From the NCBI GenBank assembly GCA_963827855.1, contig CAWHBY010000002.1, positions 3,472,001-3,536,000 of the forward strand: a stretch of DNA of 64,000 bases, written 5' to 3'. How positions within the stretch are numbered: the stretch's first letter is position 1; each line of letters opens with the position of its first letter. Below, one piece after another: positions 26,901-33,876 of the stretch. The notes below the pieces were generated by a model. It made no database searches. It was not told the origin of the DNA and worked only from the letters and a program-made list of their open reading frames with translations. The translations under genes were made by a program, and so were the position numbers. The stretch comes from DTPU01 sp963827855 (GTDB lineage Bacteria > Planctomycetota > Phycisphaerae > Sedimentisphaerales > Anaerobacaceae).

Positions 26901-27342
26901 CTACGACGGCCTCGGCGACAAAGACAAGGCCAGGCAGGCCTGGACGCAGGGCTCTTCCACCGCCTCGGGCGAGCCGGGCCAAGGCGGCCCGCGCCGCAGA
27001 CCCGGCGGCCGCGGCGGATTCGGCCCAGGTGCAGGTGCAGAGTCCTATTGGCAGGCCCTGTGCCTCGGCAAACTCGGCGAAGAGCAGAAGGCGACCGACC
27101 TGTTTGCGCAATTGGTCAAGACCGGCACAGAGCGATTGCAGCAGGCCAGCGACGCCAACTCACCCTCGCCATTTGGCAGGCAGCAGTCCCAGCGATCCCG
27201 CACCGCCAACGCCCACTACCTCGCAGGCCTCGGCTACCTCGGTCAGGGCGACAAGGCCAAGGCCAGAGAGGAGCTGACGCTGGCACTACAGTCGAGTCCC
27301 GATCACCTGGGGGCAAAGACGGCACTGGGGCGGATCGAGTGA
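23941..27342 (+). CDS. DUF5107 and TPR-repeat secreted protein
   Basis: The product has 1133 residues from the ATG at 23941, which has AGGAG upstream and begins a clear signal peptide (RERILASWSLCLCILLQTLL). The N-terminal half is DUF5107, a galactose-mutarotase-like beta-sandwich seen next to carbohydrate enzymes: ENEYVRIGVLPEVGGRIFEA (about 80-100), WISGGVEWNIPHHH (about 135-148) and VGAYSDNQPDYSWLSPYE. From about residue 475 on come TPR repeats (AINYIKKARFAEAERLCRKA, YYLGLALKAQGRNDEAYEVF and others) up to the C terminus, interrupted by a Gly/Arg-rich linker (about 1010-1030). A role in sensing or processing oligosaccharides is inferred from family context only. Confidence 0.88.
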   Translation: MNRERILASWSLCLCILLQTLLLQPIAGAAVKVWEQNVVLPTYEAGPAEVNPMFYFGRTSQGAEGRVYPYPLYDNLTGNKVDKAYRMVYLENEYVRIGVLPEVGGRIFEAVDKSNGYDFFYRQHVIKPALIGLIGAWISGGVEWNIPHHHRATTFIPVQHRVEENADGSKTVWVGELEVRHRMRWAVGYTLRPGKSVLEASLRIVNRTPVVNTMLCFANVAVHVNDDYQVIFPPSTQFVTHHSKREFTTWPIATTWYGGADFTKGVDVSWYKNHDSANSMFAWNYEDDFFAGYDHGREAGTMSVADHHIVPGKKLWTWGNGQRGRMWDKILTDEDGPYIELMVGAYSDNQPDYSWLSPYEVKSFSMYWYPFRNIGGVKNANLDAAVNLDVNEGTASLGFCTTSSHRSAVVTLRAKDRSFLEETIAIDPGRPYQTRVTVPADVNPYELTASLSAGGRQLVAYTPVRLRKEKTPEPVSNPAEPAKIATVEELYLTGLRIEQFHNPTLDPDPYWEEALRRDPCDVRVNTALAINYIKKARFAEAERLCRKALERLTAKYTTPKDAEPQYYLGLALKAQGRNDEAYEVFYKATWNAPWRAASYYSLAEIACSRLDWKTALDLVDRSLEANALNVRALNLKAAVLRHVGQSKEALAILDLAASKADPLDARIMMERWLAAKGATARRDLLATWRDHPVTALETMAEYADSGLWEDGTATFLVLAEATPDKSRISPLAYYYLAYFAERQGETDRASRYRQQATSASSDYAFPFQWEMIGVLRSAMQADPHDARAPYYLGNLLFDWQPEDAIALWEKSAAIDPSFAIVHRNLGVAYSHQKTSDSQAKAVACLEKAVSLPTQYAIHFAELDELYEAAGADPQKRLALLEANPQVVQQRDDTLSRMIGLKVLMGKYDEAIRLMTGRSFEVWEGGSLTVAESWTDAHVLRASRRVSSGQYKEALADLKAAMQIPDNLPSERRVGGRDAEVAYWTGVAYDGLGDKDKARQAWTQGSSTASGEPGQGGPRRRPGGRGGFGPGAGAESYWQALCLGKLGEEQKATDLFAQLVKTGTERLQQASDANSPSPFGRQQSQRSRTANAHYLAGLGYLGQGDKAKAREELTLALQSSPDHLGAKTALGRIE

Positions 27343-27413
27343 TATGGGCTCTCCGTTGGGCATGCAACAACCACTTGCCGCCCAAGCAGGTTCCTGTCGT
27401 GAACCGGGGGGGG

Positions 27414-27442
27414 TTGACCTTCCAGAGTGGGGGCGCTATAAT
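27414..27442 (+). promoter_or_regulatory. Sigma-70-like promoter
   Basis: TTGACC (27414-27419), a 17-base spacer and TATAAT (27437-27442) form a near-consensus promoter. Transcription would start near 27449 and give a leader of about 110 bases before the PEGA lipoprotein gene. Confidence 0.7.
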
Positions 27443-27562
27443 CGGCCTACACGGTCACCTACAAGGGGTCGGTTGCTGGACAGTTCGCGGCTATGGGGTT
27501 CAGTTTGGAAGGTATCGAGTCCGTTCTCTGAACGACTGCATCTTCATCAAGGAGAAAGAGTA

Positions 27563-28039
27563 ATGAAGAAGACCACTGTATACCATGTTCTGCGGCAGGC
27601 TGTGCTGAGAGGCCATCTGTTGCTTGCCGGTTTCATACTGTCGACTCTCCTGTTGTCTGGCTGCGCTACAGGTCCGCAAGTGGCCCAAGCAGCCCCTACT
27701 ATCGCGATCAACACGATCCCGGCCGGTGCTGACATCTCCGTAGGGGGCAATTACGTGGGGCAATCCCCTGTGTCCATACCGATGCCCTCTGCCAGAGTCG
27801 ATATGGGTGCATACTACAAGCTCGAATACAGGGCAGATCAGCCGCTGCAGATTCAGGCCCAGCTTGCGGGCCATGAGACAAAGGACGTCACATTTGGCGT
27901 GTACCACGCTCCGCAGGATCAGGTGGTACAGCCTGTCTTCAGCTACAGTGCAGTGACCAAGACGACGCCCGGCTACTACACATTCGAGAACCAGATCACG
28001 ATCAAGCTTGTCGCCAAGTCGACCCCATCCTCCAATTGA
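27563..28039 (+). CDS. PEGA-domain lipoprotein
   Basis: The product has 158 residues. The start at 27563 is supported by AAGGAGAAAGAG nine bases upstream. A lipoprotein signal with lipobox LLSG-C (about residues 29-33) is followed by a PEGA-like segment: INTIPAGADISVGGNYVGQS (about 51-70) and PVSIPMPSARVDM. PEGA domains are small beta-rich units of bacterial surface proteins. The rest (LAGHETKDVTFGVYHAP) continues the beta pattern. It stands alone behind its own promoter. The function beyond envelope attachment is unknown. Confidence 0.8.
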   Translation: MKKTTVYHVLRQAVLRGHLLLAGFILSTLLLSGCATGPQVAQAAPTIAINTIPAGADISVGGNYVGQSPVSIPMPSARVDMGAYYKLEYRADQPLQIQAQLAGHETKDVTFGVYHAPQDQVVQPVFSYSAVTKTTPGYYTFENQITIKLVAKSTPSSN

Positions 28040-28146
28040 GGGTGACCGGTGTGGGATAGACAGCTTCGTTCCTGCCTCGATTGGACGGCAGCACGGGCTT
28101 GAACCCATCCTGCACGAGTGCCGCGTGGAGAGAGGGACGCGCTCAT

Positions 28147-28212
28147 CCTGTGGCAGGCACGGGAAGCTGGTATGGAAGTGCCCAGAAGGCTGCGGCCGAT
28201 GGCTGATCGTCA
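28147..28212. repeat. Imperfect direct repeat, left copy
   Basis: About 66 bases containing GGGAAGCTGGTATGGAAGTG are repeated with scattered changes at 28606-28671. The two copies bracket the beta-lactamase-like fragment. Confidence 0.7.
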
Positions 28213-28491
28213 GTCCGCAATCGCCTGGTACGCCAGGGTGCTGAATCGCTTGTTCAGCACGGCCTGGCCGTCGGGCTGTGGGACGTAGACCGTAGCGAGT
28301 CTGGATGCCTTGTCCTGGGCCAGGAAGAAGCAGGTGTCCTTCATGCCCAGCGGCTTGAAGATCCGTTGCTGAAGGAAGGCATCCAGCGGCATTCCGGATA
28401 CAGCCTCTACCAGATGACCCAAGGTGTCCGTGGAGAGGCCGTAGGTCCAGGCCTCTCCAGGATTGTGAACCAGAGCCAGGTCATGCGGCGG
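28210..28491 (-). pseudogene. Beta-lactamase-family serine hydrolase fragment
   Basis: This minus-strand frame encodes an internal piece of a class C beta-lactamase-like hydrolase: NPGEAWTYGLSTDTLGHLVE, then SGMPLDAFLQQRIFKPLGMK and DTCFFLAQDKASRLATVYVP. The YGLST segment corresponds to the YSLSTDVLG region of the family (catalytic Tyr). The N-terminal third with the SxxK nucleophile and the C-terminal third with the HxG/KTG motif are both missing, and the frame stops after LAYQAIAD. It is a leftover of a gene normally of about 350-450 codons. Confidence 0.8.
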
Positions 28492-28605
28492 CTCCTTGCA
28501 CTGGTGAATTCTGCACTTCAAAAGTCTGGAGGCAGGATACCACAAGCTGGCACGGAATGCGATGGTCAGGGATCCTGCACCGCTCTGGTGAGTAGGGATA
28601 ATCGT

Positions 28606-28671
28606 CTTGTGGCATGCGCGGGAAGCTGGTATAGAAGTGGCCAGAAGGCTTCGGCCGAGGGCCGACTGACG
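28606..28671. repeat. Imperfect direct repeat, right copy
   Basis: It matches 28147-28212 over about 66 bases (shared core GGGAAGCTGGTAT.GAAGTG) and lies on the other side of the hydrolase fragment, which may reflect a deletion or transposition scar. Confidence 0.7.
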
Positions 28672-28727
28672 ATCCCGGTGCGCCGGGTGGCGGCGCTGTC
28701 GGCCAACTGAGGCGTGAGGATGAACCT

Positions 28728-29792
28728 ATGCCGACCCGGTCAAGACGAACTCGTAAGCACATGCACGTGGCGCTTGTGTACAACACGGACGCGGGCACGG
28801 TGCCGGACACGCCCGAGGATCGCGGCAGTACGGAAGACCTGCGGCACATGATCCATGATATGGCCCGCGTCATCAGGTCCTTAGGACATCGAGTCACCGT
28901 CCTGCCGCTGGCCCGCGACCTCTTTGCTTTTCAGCGGAAGCTTCGGCGGCTGAATCCCGACGTCGTGTTCAATCAATACGACGACGTCGTGCACGGCGCC
29001 CTCTATGAGATGCGGTTTGCGGCCATGGTGCGGATGATGGGCTTTCCCCTGACCGGCTCGCCTGCCCTGGCCCTGGGACTGGGCAGGTACAAGCATATGT
29101 CCGCCAGCCTGCTCCAGGGCTCTGGCATTCCGATCCCGCCCCACACGCACCTGATGGAGAAGGTCGGCGACGTGGATCGGAACGAGTGGCGGTTTCCGCT
29201 CATTGTCCAACCCAGCCAGGAGCATGCAGGGATCGGTCTGGATCGCGACTCGGTGGTGCACTCAAAGAAGGCCCTTCGCGACCAGGTCCGCCGCATCCTG
29301 CAGACCTACAGCCAGCCTGCCCTGGTTCAGCAGTTTCTGCCTGGCCGCGAGTTCAACGTCGGGATCGTCGGAGGCAAACGGCCCCGGGTCTTGCCCCTCG
29401 CTGAGGTCGACTACAGGGAGCTGCCCCCGGAGATCCCTCCCATCATGTCCTATGCAGCCAAGTGGGTCGAGACCTCTGTGGAGTACAAGAGGACGTCGGT
29501 CATCTGTCCAGCAGTGGTGGCGCCGGAGCTGGCCAGCCAGATCAACGATATCGCCCTACGTGCGTTTCGGGCAGTCAGGGGCTGGGGCTACGGCCGCGTC
29601 GATATCCGGCTTGATGAGGCCGGCCTTCCGCGAGTCCTGGAGGTCAACTGCAACGCCTCCCTCGAGGAGGGCGTCAGCCTGGCCCGCTCTGCAGAGAGGG
29701 CCGGCCTCTCCTATCCGCAGGTCATCCAGATGGTCATCGACGCTGCCCTCGAAGGGCCGCCGTATGACATCAGCGTGCCCATGCAGATCTAG
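28728..29792 (+). CDS. ATP-grasp protein, D-alanine-D-alanine ligase-like
   Basis: The product has 354 residues; a second in-frame ATG at 28761 (MHVALVYN) is an equally good start. It has the ATP-grasp layout: an N-terminal Rossmann-like part (HVALVYNTDAG, NPDVVFNQYDD), TGSPALALGLGRYKHMSASL (about 110-130), FPLIVQPSQEHAGIGLD with the ATP-binding region, LVQQFLPGREFNVGIVG (about 204-220) and the metal-binding VLEVNCNASLEEG (about 310-322). D-Ala-D-Ala ligases have this order, but this one is probably a paralogue of unknown substrate, because it is not among cell-wall genes and the usual EVNTxPG signature is altered to EVNCNAS. Confidence 0.82.
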   Translation: MPTRSRRTRKHMHVALVYNTDAGTVPDTPEDRGSTEDLRHMIHDMARVIRSLGHRVTVLPLARDLFAFQRKLRRLNPDVVFNQYDDVVHGALYEMRFAAMVRMMGFPLTGSPALALGLGRYKHMSASLLQGSGIPIPPHTHLMEKVGDVDRNEWRFPLIVQPSQEHAGIGLDRDSVVHSKKALRDQVRRILQTYSQPALVQQFLPGREFNVGIVGGKRPRVLPLAEVDYRELPPEIPPIMSYAAKWVETSVEYKRTSVICPAVVAPELASQINDIALRAFRAVRGWGYGRVDIRLDEAGLPRVLEVNCNASLEEGVSLARSAERAGLSYPQVIQMVIDAALEGPPYDISVPMQI

Positions 29793-29794
29793 CC

Positions 29795-29830
29795 TCGAAC
29801 GTCCAAAGCCTCGTGAGAAATCCGGGCTAG
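29795..29830. repeat. Solo terminal repeat identical to the end of the element at 55639-55897
   Basis: These 36 bases (core AAAGCCTCGTGAGAAATCCG) are the exact inverted copy of about 55642-55677. It lies between two convergent gene ends and overlaps the stop codon of the metallopeptidase gene. Confidence 0.85.
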
Positions 29831-30597
29831 CCGGTCCTGCGCTGCTGCTTGGCTAGGCGTCCATAGTGCTCGGCCAACGGCATGGTGAGCCTGGAGACCG
29901 GCTCGATCAACCTTCCGCGAGTGCACTTGGGCTGCTCGCCACAGATCTTCCGCATCAGCCGATCCACGTACTTCAGCTTCTGGATCGCGGGCCAACTGCG
30001 GTACCTGCGGCGCCACCCTGAGCGAGGGGTCAGCCAGACCGCGAAGGTCTCAGCGAAGTCGTCGTCCGGATGCTTCTGCGCGTACGTGTAGCCATAGGGC
30101 GTGCTGCGGATGTGGCGAACGAACCTGCGGCTGCGGGGATTCGGCCGAAAGTCGTCCCTGTAGGGTCTTGAGAAAGAGCCAAAGGTCTCTCTCCAGCCCG
30201 GCTCCTGCCACAGCCGGAACGCGTAGTTGATCGCGTGCCCGGCCTCGTGTCTCAGGATCTGCATGACCGTCTGTTCATCTTCCAGTTCGCCGGTCGCTTC
30301 CTCCTCGATCCGCTGCAGCAGCGGAGAGGCAAGATAGAAGGGTATTCCGATTGCGGGCACCTTGTCCGGACAGCCCCAGCTATTGGTCAGGTAGACAGCA
30401 GGGGCGTAGTTGACGTCCTTCGCCTCCAACTCGCGAAGCAGTTGCTCGACAAAGGGTGAAACGGGCGATCTGTTGATCCGAAGTCCCAGGTCACAGATGC
30501 GTTTCTCCAGAAGCCTGCCGCGAACAACAGGCCATTTCTCACTTTGGACCCATGCACCGCCCGACGTTCGTCGGCCTGCACGGCCTTGCGCTGCCAT
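29827..30597 (-). CDS. Putative zinc metallopeptidase (HEAGH)
   Basis: The product has 256 residues with no signal peptide. The zinc motif LRHEAGHAINYAF (about residues 138-150) has the HExxH signature, and a downstream DDDFAETFAVWLTP (about 190-205) could supply the third ligand and the conserved FAE motif of a family of putative zinc-binding metallopeptidases that includes proteins found near ATP-grasp genes. Upstream is YLTNSWGCPDKVPAIGIPFY. It is convergent with the ATP-grasp gene, 34 bases apart, so the two may act in one pathway. Substrates are unknown. Confidence 0.75.
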   Translation of the reverse strand: MAAQGRAGRRTSGGAWVQSEKWPVVRGRLLEKRICDLGLRINRSPVSPFVEQLLRELEAKDVNYAPAVYLTNSWGCPDKVPAIGIPFYLASPLLQRIEEEATGELEDEQTVMQILRHEAGHAINYAFRLWQEPGWRETFGSFSRPYRDDFRPNPRSRRFVRHIRSTPYGYTYAQKHPDDDFAETFAVWLTPRSGWRRRYRSWPAIQKLKYVDRLMRKICGEQPKCTRGRLIEPVSRLTMPLAEHYGRLAKQQRRTG

Positions 30598-30951
30598 CTT
30601 CTTCCGCCCTCTAAGAATGGTAGTGTATTATGCCGTTCCCCTCGAGTGGGGATATAGGGGCTTGCAATGAGACCAAGCACCATTGCTACATATTACCTCT
30701 TCTGCAAGGCCAAGTTCAAGGCCATCTGGATATATGATGTAAATACCTGTATAGTAAGTAGTTATGTGATAATAAATACAGAAAAGGCCAGGTGTCGTGT
30801 TGGACGCCCAGGCATTTGTGGGTGCCTGATCCAGGCACGTCCAGCGAGCCCACCGGGTGTGATCTTCCTACCCTCCTGCCTTCTCCCCCTCACACCTTGT
30901 CACCTTCTCACCTTCCGACCCACTCATCCTCTCGCCTGCAGTCTGATGTAG
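30598..30951. other. A+T-rich intergenic stretch with a pyrimidine repeat tract
   Basis: No gene is evident. The part 30610-30790 is clearly A+T-richer than the surroundings and probably holds the promoter of the metallopeptidase gene. At about 30867-30920 lies a pyrimidine-rich tract with CACCTTGT/CACCTTCT/CACCTTCC repeats, similar in style to the other low-complexity tracts. Confidence 0.5.
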
Positions 30952-33045
30952 TCATTGCCCCTGCTCCGCGAGGCCGGCTGCAGAAGAGCCGAACTCACTC
31001 GCGATCTGGCGATCCATCCACGACAGGCGATCTGCCAGCCAGCCCTTCATCCAGGCGATCTCCTCCTGGAACGTCGTGGCGATGAACCAGTTCGGCCATA
31101 CATAGGTGCCCAGGATGGGCCACCTCCTGAAGTTCCTCGCTGCAGGCCCTTCGATGAGGCCCGCATGATCGTCTATCGTCCCGAGAAGCCGCTCCGTCGC
31201 GAACAGGTTTCGTCTGAGGCCGAACCACCGGTTGGCATAGCGGGACCTGAACGCAGGGTCTTGGAACAGCCTCCGCCAGTAGGGATAGTCGGTGTCGCTG
31301 AGCAGCCGGTTGTACCAGCCCGTGCTGTTCCAGCCGTCGTTGTAGTTGGCGTTGCCAAACGACAGATCATAGTCCCAGACCGGTCCCATGTGCAGCCTGC
31401 TGTTGTTGTCGACGAACATGTAGGTGCTCAACCTGAAGCCGTCGATGTTCTTGGCGAGCTCGACCAGGATATGGTGGTCGATGAAGGAGTCGACGTCGAT
31501 GAACCGGGCGTATCCGTTGACCGGATCGCCGAACTTGGAGCCGTACAGGGTCGCTTCGAATGAGTTGAAGAAGCCCTTGATCCAGTCCTTTTCCTGTTGC
31601 GTGAGGTTGGGGCCGTTAGGATCGGCGTAGATCAGGGTCTGTCCGCGGCTGGTGACAAAGGTCTGATCGTCCGCGTCGAACTTGTCCTTCTTGATGATAT
31701 ACCCGCCCGTGATCTGGGATGCTGCGCCGCTATCGGGCCTGACGTGCTCGATGTTGACCCGATCGGGACCGATCTTGATCTTCTCCATGAAGACGTATAC
31801 GCCCACGTAGTCGTCCATCGACAGGGATGAGTTGTCCGTATTCAGGAACAGCTCGATGAAGCGAGTCCTGACTGCGTACTGCCCCATGTCGTTGCTCAGT
31901 TGGTAGGTCAGGAAGTTGCGCATCAAGGACTTGTCCGCATAGGGACCCTGCAGCACCCAATCCGACTCAGCAGGCATGCCGAGGATGGAGACGGGCCTGT
32001 CCTTGTTGTCCTGGTCCCAGGTCTCGAAGTGATACTGATGCTTGGGGAACCCCTCAGAGCTCTTGCCGCGGATGTTGATCCCTGCCTTGACGCCGAGACT
32101 TGGCTCTCCCTCGAGCGTGGCCAGGCCTTGCTCGTTGGGTTCGAAGAATACACCCCAGCACAGGGTCTGCGGTCTGTCGATGGACCTGCCCAGGGTATCG
32201 ACCACGGCGATCGCCAGGGGCGAGCTGAAGCCCTGGATGCCAGAAGCCATGAACACGTACGGTTGCACACAGATGGGGCTGTGTAGCCAGCCGGGTCGCC
32301 AGGCCACGGCCTTCAGAATCGCGGTCCTGTCGATACGGAAGGGGCCTGAGTACAGCAGTCCGAAGGGCCGCTCCCTGGACTCGCTGTACGGCTCGGTCCC
32401 ATCCAGGGTGTAGTAGATGTCGGCCCCTGCAGTAGGCGTCTGGATCGTGACCGTGACAGGGCCTGAGCAGAGGCCTCCTTGTGGCTCGATCCGCGGCTCT
32501 TCCGCCAATCCCGCGTAGCCGGCCTTGTTGGCCCAGCCGGGGGTACAGGCCGTCATGAACTGCAGGTCCGGGCCTCCATCCGGATAGCGCCCATAGGAGA
32601 CGTTCGCGACTTGTTGGCCCAACACCAGGCCGTCGATCAGTGTGACGCCGTCACTGCGGAACAGGCCTGCCTCCTCGCCCCCGTCCTTCAGCTTGAAGCC
32701 TGCGTGGAGACCCGGGCTGGGGGTGTCCCCATCCGCCCAGATGAGCAGATGGCCGTGGGCCTGGAGGGTGGTGGCAGCGGGGTTGCCCGCGGGGATCTGC
32801 CAACGTGTGGGCGCAGACAGGTCATCCGTGAGGTACAGACCCGCCACGTCGACTGCCGTGCTGGCCGGGTTGTACAACTCGATCCAGTCCTCGTACTGAG
32901 CCTGCGGATCGCGGATGACCCGGCTGTTGGACGAGAGGATCTCGTTGATGACTACAGAGTCCCTCGGATCAGCCTCTTGCCCGACTTGGGCAGCCAGCAT
33001 GGCAAGCAGTGTGCAGGCTATGGCCAATGGCATCCCCATCCTCAT
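30952..33045 (-). CDS. CotH-kinase-type secreted protein with lamin-tail and chitobiase-like domains
   Basis: The start at 33045 (AGGGACTG upstream) gives 697 residues with a signal peptide (MRMGMPLAIACTLLAMLAAQ); an upstream ATG at 33096 is less likely. Order of parts: lamin-tail domain (VVINEILSSNSRVI to DWIELYNPASTAVDVAGLYL, about 30-150), chitobiase/hexosaminidase C-terminal-like domain (DIYYTLDGTEPYSES, about 205-220), then the CotH domain (about 290-640) with NIRGKSSEGFPKHQYHFE, DWVLQGPYADKSLMRNFLTY, GVYVFMEKIKIGPDRVNI and the conserved VWDYDLSFGNANY. CotH proteins are atypical protein kinases of spore coats and cellulosomes; in planctomycetes this combination is frequent but unstudied. 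Confidence 0.88.
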   Translation of the reverse strand: MRMGMPLAIACTLLAMLAAQVGQEADPRDSVVINEILSSNSRVIRDPQAQYEDWIELYNPASTAVDVAGLYLTDDLSAPTRWQIPAGNPAATTLQAHGHLLIWADGDTPSPGLHAGFKLKDGGEEAGLFRSDGVTLIDGLVLGQQVANVSYGRYPDGGPDLQFMTACTPGWANKAGYAGLAEEPRIEPQGGLCSGPVTVTIQTPTAGADIYYTLDGTEPYSESRERPFGLLYSGPFRIDRTAILKAVAWRPGWLHSPICVQPYVFMASGIQGFSSPLAIAVVDTLGRSIDRPQTLCWGVFFEPNEQGLATLEGEPSLGVKAGINIRGKSSEGFPKHQYHFETWDQDNKDRPVSILGMPAESDWVLQGPYADKSLMRNFLTYQLSNDMGQYAVRTRFIELFLNTDNSSLSMDDYVGVYVFMEKIKIGPDRVNIEHVRPDSGAASQITGGYIIKKDKFDADDQTFVTSRGQTLIYADPNGPNLTQQEKDWIKGFFNSFEATLYGSKFGDPVNGYARFIDVDSFIDHHILVELAKNIDGFRLSTYMFVDNNSRLHMGPVWDYDLSFGNANYNDGWNSTGWYNRLLSDTDYPYWRRLFQDPAFRSRYANRWFGLRRNLFATERLLGTIDDHAGLIEGPAARNFRRWPILGTYVWPNWFIATTFQEEIAWMKGWLADRLSWMDRQIASEFGSSAAGLAEQGQ

Positions 33046-33227
33046 CAGTCCCTGCGGCCTGACCGCTGCAGCTTCTGCACCTCCGTCACGACCCACACGT
33101 CAGCTCCAGGCACACACAGCCATCCATCTTACCACAAAAGGCACGGATTCGGAACAGAGGCCTACCCTTCGTGCAGGGCAATCGCAAAGTCCTTCCTGTA
33201 CGTGCAGGAAGAGAACAGAAGGAGTTT

Positions 33228-33675
33228 CTTGCCGCGAATGAACGCGAATAGACGCGAATGGCTGTCGCCGGGTTGAGAGGTTTGAGTGGGTCGGAGGATC
33301 GCCGTACGCGACGCTCCGCGTCTACCGGAAGGCCTTGCCTTCCGGGCGATCTTCGCCGTCCTCCATTCTGCGAGCGAGCTCGCTCCATGGAGTCCTGCTT
33401 GCTCGCATGCGTACGGCTCAGTCCCCTGACGAAAGTCCCAAGAGGAGCTTCTTCTGTGGAAGGGATGTATCGCCCACAGCTTAAGCCGCCAGATCGAGGC
33501 CGAGGAAGGGGACGCGTTCCAGGCTTGCCTGGATAAGCGGCCCCGTCCGGAGGCCGCCCTTGGTACACAGGCCCAAGGCACGGCGAAGCCGTGGATCGGG
33601 CGGCGATGCCACGACAATATCAGTACCCACGCCCACGCGCCAGCATTCGCGTGCATTGGCGTTATTCGCGGCAAG
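33228..33675. repeat. Segment bounded by inverted CGCGAAT-type repeats
   Basis: The left arm 33228-33261 (CTTGCCGCGAATGAACGCGA... with ten-base units) and right arm 33644-33675 (CATTCGCGTGCATTGGCGTT...GGCAAG) are inverted copies with a few differences. The 380 bases between hold several short G+C-rich hairpins, such as CCGGAAGGCCTTGCCTTCCG and GAGCGAGCTCGCTC, and no coding signal. It could be a non-coding repeat element or a structured RNA. Confidence 0.6.
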
Positions 33676-33823
33676 AAACCAAAGACGCTTCCCAGCCAGC
33701 CACGCCCGCGACTGCATCGGTCTGTCCGCCTGCGGCGGATGGCAGAGAATTCACGTCTCTTTGAGGCAGGCCGACATTGCGATTGCCCTGACCCTTCGTG
33801 GAGATCCCTGGTTGTGCGGGGGA

Positions 33824-33853
33824 TTGCATCACCCCACCCATTTGCTCTATACT
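33824..33853 (+). promoter_or_regulatory. Possible sigma-70-like promoter of the GLUG-PASTA gene
   Basis: TTGCAT (33824-33829), 18 bases, TATACT (33848-33853). Transcription would begin near 33860, about 17 bases before the chosen ATG. Confidence 0.45.
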
Positions 33854-33876
33854 GTAACCTGTCTCCACTGAAGGGA

